A stretch of 53,804 nt of DNA from Alkalicoccus saliphilus (GTDB taxonomy: Bacteria; Bacillota; Bacilli; Bacillales; Salisediminibacteriaceae). The stretch covers positions 1 through 53,804 of the forward strand of contig NZ_PZJJ01000023.1 of assembly GCF_003044065.1 (NCBI RefSeq). The letters run 5' to 3'. Below, in pieces: positions 46,649 through 53,804 of the stretch; the stretch's first letter is position 1, and each line of letters starts with the position of its first letter. A model generated the notes under the pieces. The model did no database searches. It saw nothing but the letters and a program-made list of their open reading frames with translations, and was not told where the DNA came from. Position numbers and translations under genes: made by a program.

Positions 46649-48079
46649 ATGGAAGATATACGCAGGCCGTATGCTGTCCAGCATTCGCTTAAGGAAAGCA
46701 GACAGCACTGGTTTGACACCTATCGGATTTTATCTCAGCTTGAAACAGACCACCTGCTTCTTGAAAGCGGAAGAGGCGGGAAATACTCCATTATCGGCCT
46801 GCGTCCATTTGCGAGGCTGCTTGGGAAAAACGGACGGCTTACGGCGGAGGAAAATGGGAAAATAACTGTTTACGAAGGACCGCTTCTCGAGTCGATACGA
46901 AGCTGGCTGAATCACTATAAAGCGGAAAAAGACGCCTCTCTTCCGGACTTTCAGGGGGGAATAGCGGGGCAGTTCAGCTATGACCTTGTCCGGGAATTTG
47001 AGAAACTTCCGGAACATGCTGCGGATGACCTGGATACAGAGGATGTTTTTCTGCTTGCTTTCGACGAGCTGTATGTCATTGACCATGAAAAGGATATCCG
47101 GTGGGACATCGTCATCGATACAGATACAGCAGGAGTGGAGCGGAAGCTGGAAAAAATGAACAGGCAGTGGATGGAAGCGGAAGAGCAGGACCCTCCCACG
47201 CCGGAGGGGGAAGCTATGTCTGAGGAAACCCCCGTCCGTTCTTTATCAGAAGAGGCGTTCACTGAAGCAGTTACAAAAACAAAAGACTATATCGCCGGCG
47301 GGGACGTTTTTCAGGTGAATCTTTCCGTCCGGGAATCACGCCCTTTAAGGACGAGCCCGCTGCATATATACAGCTGTCTCCGGAAAATCAACCCCTCTCC
47401 GTACATGAGCTATATGCATACACCGGAACTCCAGTATATCGGGGCCTCCCCGGAGCTACTTGTAAAAGTGGCCGGGGAGGAAGTGAGTACGAGACCGATT
47501 GCCGGCACGCGCTCCCGGGGAAAAACGGACACTGAAGACCGTGAACTTGCAGATACGCTTTTAAACAACGAAAAGGAGCGGGCAGAGCATATTATGCTCG
47601 TGGACCTGGAAAGAAATGATCTCGGCCGGGTCTGCGCCTACGGTACCGTCGAAGTGGACGAACTGATGGTTATTGAAAAATATTCCCACGTCCAGCATAT
47701 CGTTTCCAATGTGAAAGGGAAAAAAGCACCCGGCTGTGATACACTCGATGTCATTGCTGCTGCTTTCCCGGGAGGGACAATTACCGGGGCACCGAAAATA
47801 CGGACGATGGAAATTATTGAAGAACTCGAACCAGTCCGCCGGGGCGCCTATACCGGCTCGATGGGCTGGATCGGTTTTAACGGTGACATGGAACTGAATA
47901 TTACGATCCGGACGATGATTGCGAAAGACGGGACGGCCCATGTACAGGCCGGAGCCGGTATCGTCATCGATTCCGAGCCGCGTGCGGAATACCGCGAATG
48001 TTTGAAAAAAGCACGGGCATTATGGAAAGCAAAAGAGCAGAGTGAAGAAGAGACAGAGCAGAGGAGGATGCTGAAATGA
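46649..48079 (+). CDS. pabB: aminodeoxychorismate synthase component I
   Basis: A 476-residue chorismate-utilising enzyme that aminates chorismate with ammonia from PabA. Conserved parts are [22 protein letters not shown], the [12 protein letters not shown] loop, [21 protein letters not shown] and [22 protein letters not shown]. The PIAGT sequence resembles TrpE more than E. coli PabB (PIKGT) but is the same as in B. subtilis PabB. With pabA, pabC and folP in one operon the assignment is secure. It overlaps pabA by four bases (ATGA). Confidence 0.95.
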   Translation: MEDIRRPYAVQHSLKESRQHWFDTYRILSQLETDHLLLESGRGGKYSIIGLRPFARLLGKNGRLTAEENGKITVYEGPLLESIRSWLNHYKAEKDASLPDFQGGIAGQFSYDLVREFEKLPEHAADDLDTEDVFLLAFDELYVIDHEKDIRWDIVIDTDTAGVERKLEKMNRQWMEAEEQDPPTPEGEAMSEETPVRSLSEEAFTEAVTKTKDYIAGGDVFQVNLSVRESRPLRTSPLHIYSCLRKINPSPYMSYMHTPELQYIGASPELLVKVAGEEVSTRPIAGTRSRGKTDTEDRELADTLLNNEKERAEHIMLVDLERNDLGRVCAYGTVEVDELMVIEKYSHVQHIVSNVKGKKAPGCDTLDVIAAAFPGGTITGAPKIRTMEIIEELEPVRRGAYTGSMGWIGFNGDMELNITIRTMIAKDGTAHVQAGAGIVIDSEPRAEYRECLKKARALWKAKEQSEEETEQRRMLK

Positions 48080-48672
48080 TTTTAATGATTGATAACTACG
48101 ATTCCTTTACGTATAACCTCGTGCAGTATCTGGGGGAGATGGGACAGGAGCTCGTCGTCCGCCGCAACGACCAGATTACGCTGGAGGAAATAGAAGAAAT
48201 GAATCCTGACTACTTGATGATATCCCCGGGGCCGTGCTCACCGGATGAAGCAGGAATTTCCATGGAGGCAATCCGGCGCTTTGCCGGAAAGATTCCAGTG
48301 TTTGGCGTGTGTCTCGGTCATCAGTCCATCGCCCAGATTTTCGGCGGGGACGTTGTCCGGGCGGAGCGGCTGATGCACGGTAAAACCTCGGAAATTAACC
48401 ACGATGGTAAAACTGTTTTTGAGACTCTGCCGCACCCGTTTACCGCGACGCGCTATCATTCCCTGATCGTCAAAAGAGAAACCCTGCCGGACTGTTTCGA
48501 CATTACCGCAGAAACGGACGAAGGGGAGATTATGGGTATCCGTCACAAAGAGCTCGCGGTCGAAGGAGTACAGTTCCACCCGGAATCGATCATGACAGAT
48601 ACCGGTAAAATCATGCTTCGTAATTTTCTGGATCATTATAAAAAGGATGAGCAGGCATGTATCTCTACGTAG
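48076..48672 (+). CDS. pabA: aminodeoxychorismate/anthranilate synthase glutamine amidotransferase
   Basis: A 198-residue class I glutamine amidotransferase. [16 protein letters not shown], the nucleophile motif [16 protein letters not shown] with Cys near residue 79, and [12 protein letters not shown] with the catalytic His and Glu are present. It supplies ammonia to PabB. In B. subtilis the same subunit also serves TrpE; that sharing is likely here but not shown by the window. Its stop lies beyond the pabC start, a 16-base overlap. Confidence 0.96.
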   Translation: MILMIDNYDSFTYNLVQYLGEMGQELVVRRNDQITLEEIEEMNPDYLMISPGPCSPDEAGISMEAIRRFAGKIPVFGVCLGHQSIAQIFGGDVVRAERLMHGKTSEINHDGKTVFETLPHPFTATRYHSLIVKRETLPDCFDITAETDEGEIMGIRHKELAVEGVQFHPESIMTDTGKIMLRNFLDHYKKDEQACIST

Positions 48673-49535
48673 ATGGGGAAATTGTGCCGGATCGTGCCGC
48701 CGTCATTTCTCCGTATGAACACGGTTTTCTTTACGGGGCGGGACTTTTTGAAACGTTCCGGACTTATGGCGGCAGGCCTTTTCTGCTGAAGGATCATCTC
48801 ACCCGTCTTCAGGAAGGGGCCGAAGAGTACGGCCTGTGTCTTCCTGAAGACCTGGAAGAGGAAGTTCACCGGGCAGTGGCAGAGCTGCTGCATACCAATG
48901 AGCTTGAGGATGGGTATTTTCGGCTCAACGTGTCCGGGGGAGCAGAAGGTATCGGTCTGACGGCGGGAGTCTATGAAAACCCGCGTATCATCATATACGT
49001 GAAGCCGCTCCCGCCGGTACAGATGCAGGAAAAAAAGCTGCAGACGCTGAAGATTAGAAGAAACACCCCGGAAGGCAGCGTACGGAGAAAGTCACATCAT
49101 TATATGAATAATATTCTTGCCAAGCGGGAAACAGGGGCTTCAGGAAATGTGGAAGGCCTGTTTCTTACGGAAAAAAACCGGCTGTCGGAAGGAACCGTCT
49201 CGAATTTGTTTTTCGTAAAGCAGAAAACAATTCATACGCCGGACACTTCCTGCAGCTGTCTTCCTGGAGTGACATCCCGTTTCGTACGGGAGCTTGCCTC
49301 CGCACTCGGGTATACGGTAAAGGAAGGAAGCTTCTATCCAAAACATATGTGGAATGCGGATGAAATATTTGTAACCAACTCCATCCAGGAAATCGTGTCC
49401 GTTTTTTCATGGGACGACCGGCCGTTTCCAGGAAAAGAAGGAAAGATCACCCGGGAGCTTCAGTCTGCCTACAGAGAGGCTGTACAGTTAGTTAAAAAGC
49501 AGCCGGGAAAGCAGGGGGAAGGCAGCAATGAATAA
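48657..49535 (+). CDS. pabC: 4-amino-4-deoxychorismate lyase
   Basis: A 292-residue fold-type IV PLP enzyme that releases p-aminobenzoate and pyruvate from aminodeoxychorismate. [22 protein letters not shown], the [14 protein letters not shown] stretch carrying the predicted PLP lysine, and [20 protein letters not shown] match the Bacillus protein. D-amino acid or branched-chain aminotransferases share the fold, but the operon context decides. AAAAGGATGAGC precedes the ATG. It overlaps folP by eight bases. Confidence 0.94.
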   Translation: MYLYVDGEIVPDRAAVISPYEHGFLYGAGLFETFRTYGGRPFLLKDHLTRLQEGAEEYGLCLPEDLEEEVHRAVAELLHTNELEDGYFRLNVSGGAEGIGLTAGVYENPRIIIYVKPLPPVQMQEKKLQTLKIRRNTPEGSVRRKSHHYMNNILAKRETGASGNVEGLFLTEKNRLSEGTVSNLFFVKQKTIHTPDTSCSCLPGVTSRFVRELASALGYTVKEGSFYPKHMWNADEIFVTNSIQEIVSVFSWDDRPFPGKEGKITRELQSAYREAVQLVKKQPGKQGEGSNE

Positions 49536-50388
49536 AATACAGAAAATGACCTGGAACGGAAAGGAACTGGATTTCTGCAGCAAAACCTACGTGATGGGCA
49601 TTTTAAATGTAACACCGGATTCTTTTTCAGACGGAGGCAGTTTTAACGAGCTGGAGGCAGCGCAGTCGAGAGCCCGGAAAATGGTGGAAGAAGGAGCGCA
49701 CATTATTGATATCGGTGGTGAATCCACCCGTCCGGGAGCCGTGAAAGTCGAAGCAGAAGAAGAGGCGGCCCGTGCTGTCCCGGCCGTTCGTTCGGTCCGG
49801 AAAGCAGTGGACGTTCCTATTTCCATCGACACATACAAAGCCTCCGTTGCCGAGCAGGCGCTGGAGGCCGGAGCGGATATGATTAACGACGTGTGGGGGG
49901 CAAAGGCCGATCCGCTCATGGCTGCAACCGCAGCAGCGTACGATGTGCCGATTATTTTAATGCATAACAGGGAAAAGGCGGAGTATAATAACTTCCTTGA
50001 AGATGTGAAGAAAGACCTTCAGGAATCCGTAGACATTTGTCTCCAGGCCGGTGTTAAGCCGGAGCGGATAATCCTTGATCCGGGAGTAGGCTTTGCAAAA
50101 TCCTACGAAGAAAACCTGCTTGTCATGCGTCATCTGAGAAAATTTACGACGCTCGGGTACCCTGTACTTATCGGCACCTCCCGCAAGTCGCTTGTAGCAA
50201 AAACGCTCGATCTGCCCGTAAATGAGCGGGTGGAAGGGACGGGAGCGACGGTCTGCCGGGGGATCGATGAAGGGTGTGAAATTGTACGGGTGCATGACGT
50301 GAAGGAGATCAGCCGGATGACAAAAATGATGGATGCCATGATCGGCAAGGGAGCTTATGGAATGTCAGGAGGCGGAATAGATGGATAA
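49528..50388 (+). CDS. folP: dihydropteroate synthase
   Basis: A 286-residue TIM-barrel enzyme that joins p-aminobenzoate to dihydropterin pyrophosphate; the target of sulfonamides. GILNVTPDSFSDGG near residues 25-38, DIGGESTRPGA near 61-71, the DPGVGFAKSYEEN pterin motif near 190 and GTSRKSLV near 217 are present. Stop and start overlap with folB by eight bases. Length is normal for Bacillus. Confidence 0.96.
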   Translation: MNKIQKMTWNGKELDFCSKTYVMGILNVTPDSFSDGGSFNELEAAQSRARKMVEEGAHIIDIGGESTRPGAVKVEAEEEAARAVPAVRSVRKAVDVPISIDTYKASVAEQALEAGADMINDVWGAKADPLMAATAAAYDVPIILMHNREKAEYNNFLEDVKKDLQESVDICLQAGVKPERIILDPGVGFAKSYEENLLVMRHLRKFTTLGYPVLIGTSRKSLVAKTLDLPVNERVEGTGATVCRGIDEGCEIVRVHDVKEISRMTKMMDAMIGKGAYGMSGGGIDG

Positions 50389-50755
50389 AGTTTATGTGGA
50401 AGGTATGCGTTTTTACGGTTATCACGGTGCTTTTCAAGAGGAAACAAAGCTCGGCCAGCGTTTTTACGCCGACGTCGTGATGGAGATTGATACAGAGCAG
50501 GCAGGAAACACCGACGACCTCGATGACACCGTCAATTATGCGGAAGTGTATGAAGCAGCGAAGGAAGTGCTGGAAGGTGAACCGGTCAAGCTCGTGGAAA
50601 CATTAACAGCCCGCACCGCCAGCCTCATACTGGAGCGCTTTGCTATCGTTGATGCGGTAACAGTTAAAGTGAAAAAACCCGATCCGCCGATCCCCGGGCA
50701 CTATGACGGGGTGGCAGTGGAAATCCGCCGCGAGCGGGGGTTTGAAAAAAAGTGA
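50381..50755 (+). CDS. folB: dihydroneopterin aldolase
   Basis: A 124-residue FolB. It cleaves dihydroneopterin to 6-hydroxymethyl-dihydropterin. MRFYGYHGAFQEETKLGQRFYADVV near the start with the catalytic Tyr and Glu, LDDTVNYAEVYE, and KPDPPIPGHYDGVAVEI with the conserved Lys and His are visible. GGAGGCGGAATAG precedes the ATG. It overlaps folK by four bases. Confidence 0.95.
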   Translation: MDKVYVEGMRFYGYHGAFQEETKLGQRFYADVVMEIDTEQAGNTDDLDDTVNYAEVYEAAKEVLEGEPVKLVETLTARTASLILERFAIVDAVTVKVKKPDPPIPGHYDGVAVEIRRERGFEKK

Positions 50756-51234
50756 CGGTAACTGCCTATCTGAGTCTCGGTTCCAATATTGGTGAACGAA
50801 AAGCCCAGCTGGAAAAAGCGCTGCACTTTCTGGAGGACGAGGAGAGTATTGAACTTCTCCACGTCTCTTCTTTTTATGAAACAAAACCGGTCGGCGTGAC
50901 GGATCAGCCGGATTTTTTGAACATGGCCGCTGCCATCCGTACGTCTCTCTCCCCGGAAAACCTTCTTCACGTCACCCAGTCGATTGAGAAAAAGCTCGGC
51001 CGGCAGCGAAAAGAGAAATGGGGACCGAGAACAATAGACATTGATATTCTTCTTTATGCCGAGGAGCAAATAAACCTGGCGTCACTTATTGTCCCCCATC
51101 CGCGCCTTCAGGAACGGGCGTTTGTGCTTGTACCGCTCGAGGAAATTGCTCCGCAGCTTGAAATCGCCGGCCGTCCGCTGAAAGAAATCACTGGAGAGCT
51201 GGAGGACGCAAAGGACGTCCGCAGAATCGACTGA
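50752..51234 (+). CDS. folK: 2-amino-4-hydroxy-6-hydroxymethyldihydropteridine pyrophosphokinase
   Basis: A 160-residue HPPK that pyrophosphorylates hydroxymethyl-dihydropterin. AYLSLGSNIGERKAQLEKAL, SSFYETKPVGVTDQPDFLNMA and the signature WGPRTIDIDILLY near residue 86 are clear. The GTG start overlaps the folB stop, so translation is probably coupled. It is the last folate gene here; yazB and dusB, which precede lysS in B. subtilis, are absent. Confidence 0.95.
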   Translation: MTVTAYLSLGSNIGERKAQLEKALHFLEDEESIELLHVSSFYETKPVGVTDQPDFLNMAAAIRTSLSPENLLHVTQSIEKKLGRQRKEKWGPRTIDIDILLYAEEQINLASLIVPHPRLQERAFVLVPLEEIAPQLEIAGRPLKEITGELEDAKDVRRID

Positions 51235-51343
51235 CAAGGTCCCGTCTGCTGAAAATTGAATGGGCTGTGAACGGGTGCTGCGGTGATGAAGGGAAACACT
51301 TCCGCAGCTTATATCCTGCAGGATCTTCCGGCCGACTGTCAGG

Positions 51344-51372
51344 TTGACACAGCCGGGATAGTTGCCTATAAT
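51344..51372 (+). promoter_or_regulatory. consensus sigma-A promoter upstream of lysS
   Basis: TTGACA (51344-51349), 17 bases, TATAAT (51367-51372): a perfect match. The start should fall near 51379, only about eight bases before a strong terminator hairpin. Confidence 0.9.
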
Positions 51373-51386
51373 ACGTGGAGACAATA

Positions 51387-51412
51387 AAACTGCCGGCGTG
51401 CCGGCAGTTTTT
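51387..51412 (+). terminator. terminator immediately downstream of the lysS-side promoter
   Basis: AAACTGCCGGC (51387-51397), two-base loop, GCCGGCAGTTT (51400-51410), then T. It could end the folate operon, and it would also stop transcripts from the adjacent promoter after about 35 nt unless regulated. Confidence 0.9.
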
Positions 51413-51424
51413 CTTCATGCTTAA

Positions 51425-52993
<1,569 letters not shown>

Positions 52994-53003
52994 TGTATTG
53001 AAT

Positions 53004-53040
53004 GAAGCTGTCCTGATTGCAGGGCAGCTTCTTATTTCTG
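53004..53040 (+). terminator. lysS terminator
   Basis: GAAGCTGTCC (53004-53013) pairs with GGGCAGCTTC (53022-53031), with one G-T pair, followed by TTATTT. Confidence 0.75.
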
Positions 53041-53442
53041 TAAAGAGTATTCAGTGGAGGCGAGTTTTCGCTCAGAGTAAAGATTTCATTTATTTCAATA
53101 TCTGTGTAAAAGGTTATTGTTGGTTGTTGAAGGAGACTCAGCTTCAACTCGACAAACTTCTGCATCCATTTATTAATACGAGGAGAAAAAGGTGTAAAGT
53201 CCCTCCCGGACGTAAGAAAAACCGAATTCTTTTTCTGCCGCAGTATTCCTGAATAACAATATTAAATACTGAGAGAACTATTTTTACTAAAGGCGGAAGT
53301 TTTTTAACGGAAATGCAGTGAGAAAATATTTGGCATTAATCAATCGGTGTATCTACATATAGAGTGTTCATTAAGATTTTTAACAACATACAGAGATGAG
53401 AATACAGCGGATAAAAAATATAAAAATTAATTCTAAAAATAC
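53041..53442. other. AT-rich gene-free region upstream of the rRNA operon
   Basis: About 400 bases without a supportable gene. Open frames here, one of which begins inside lysS, show no family resemblance. I see no tRNA or clear hairpin. Confidence 0.5.
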
Positions 53443-53472
53443 TTGCGCGTACAGGATTGAGCGTGCTATATT
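53443..53472 (+). promoter_or_regulatory. rRNA operon promoter P1
   Basis: TTGCGC (53443-53448) and TATATT (53467-53472) with 18-base spacing, in AT-rich upstream sequence that could serve as an UP element. Confidence 0.65.
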
Positions 53473-53541
53473 ATTATCTGTCGCCGCAAGAGACACAGCG
53501 GCCGGCTGAAAAAAGCATTTAAAACTTTTTATAAAAAGTTA

Positions 53542-53570
53542 TTGACTGCAAAAGCAGTAAATGCTATATT
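53542..53570 (+). promoter_or_regulatory. rRNA operon promoter P2
   Basis: TTGACT (53542-53547) and TATATT (53565-53570) with 17-base spacing, about 100 bases after P1. Tandem promoters are the Bacillus rrn pattern. Confidence 0.85.
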
Positions 53571-53604
53571 AATTAAGTCGCCAAAAACGGCGGCGCGATG
53601 ATTT

Positions 53605-53753
53605 GCCCTTTGAAAACTAAACAAAAGACGATTGTGAAGGAAAAAGAGAATGAATCATTCTCTGTCAATTTTTTTAAAAAGAATCTTTAGCCAGATTCCG
53701 TTTTGCAAGCGAAGCATCCTGCTTCGCGATGTCAGAAGTTCAAACTTCGACGA
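53605..53753 (+). promoter_or_regulatory. rRNA leader with boxA-like element and processing hairpins
   Basis: TGCCCTTTGAAAACTAAACA (from 53605) resembles the Bacillus boxA antitermination element. Hairpins GAATCT/AGATTC (53681-53698) and GCGAAGC/GCTTCGC (53709-53727) lie before the 16S 5' end and may take part in processing. Confidence 0.65.
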
Positions 53754-53804
53754 TTTATCGGAGAGTTTGATCCTGGCTCAGGACGAACGCTGGCGGCGTG
53801 CCTA
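53754..53804 (+). rRNA. rrs: 16S rRNA, 5' end (partial)
   Basis: TTTATCGGAGAGTTTGATCC followed by TGGCTCAGGACGAACGCTGG is the universal 16S start. The gene continues beyond the window. Confidence 0.97.

Noticed and set aside
46649-48079. Assignment of the chorismate enzyme as anthranilate synthase TrpE because of PIAGT
   Set aside because: B. subtilis PabB has the same PIAGTRSRG sequence, and the operon is pabA-pabC-folP-folB-folK.

Overview
The window is a 54-kb stretch of a low-to-medium GC Gram-positive chromosome, almost certainly Bacillaceae. It opens with the 3' end of a 23S rRNA gene and a 5S gene and closes with the promoters and first bases of a 16S gene, so it is the interval between two rRNA operons pointing the same way. 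Gene order follows the Bacillus subtilis yaaO-tmk to lysS segment: aad-tmk-darA-holB-ricT-yabA-yabB-rsmI-abrB-metS-tatD-rnmV-rsmA-veg-ispE-purR-spoVG-glmU-prs-rplY-pth-mfd-yabM-yabN-rqcP-divIC-yabR-tilS-hpt-ftsH-coaX-hslO-cysK-pabB-pabA-pabC-folP-folB-folK-lysS. Acidic tails on several proteins (L25/Ctc, FtsH) and the repeat type suggest a halophilic or alkaliphilic relative such as the Salisediminibacterium/Alkalicoccus group; that placement is inference.

The striking feature of the backbone is what is missing. Genes specific to sporulation that B. subtilis carries in this segment (csfB, yabG, sspF, fin, spoVT, yabP, yabQ, spoIIE) are absent from their expected places, while neighbours with vegetative roles (abrB, spoVG, veg, mfd, divIC, rqcP) remain. 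This points to a lineage that has lost sporulation. Other absentees are xpaC/yaaN, yaaR, yazA, yabE, ridA and dusB.

Two insertions stand out. Between purR and spoVG lies an 8-kb accessory block (about 16.6-25.2 kb). It holds a histidine kinase with an extracellular solute-binding sensor domain, an NtrC-type response regulator with an intact GAFTGA motif, and a near-perfect sigma-54 promoter. That promoter drives a TAXI-type TRAP transporter operon: lipoprotein receptor, DUF1850 lipoprotein and fused permease. A short-chain dehydrogenase of an atypical subfamily follows. The block reads as a self-contained, ligand-sensing, sigma-54-switched uptake circuit. At the spoIIE position there is instead a split ThrE-like transporter pair, co-oriented with and overlapping tilS.

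The rest is housekeeping. It covers DNA replication and repair (holB, yabA, mfd), tRNA and rRNA maturation (rsmI, rsmA, rnmV, tilS, pth), aminoacyl-tRNA synthetases (metS under a T-box; lysS), nucleotide and wall precursors (tmk, prs, hpt, glmU), division (divIC) and proteostasis (ftsH, hslO). It also includes cysteine synthesis and a tightly overlapping folate operon. Gene-free gaps hold degenerate dispersed repeats, strong hairpins and several clear promoters. The most notable small signals are a hairpin-bridged Shine-Dalgarno site, a consensus promoter running straight into a terminator before lysS, overlapping sigma-A and sigma-B-like promoters before rplY/ctc, and an Asp-to-Asn change in the first phosphate-binding motif of CoaX.
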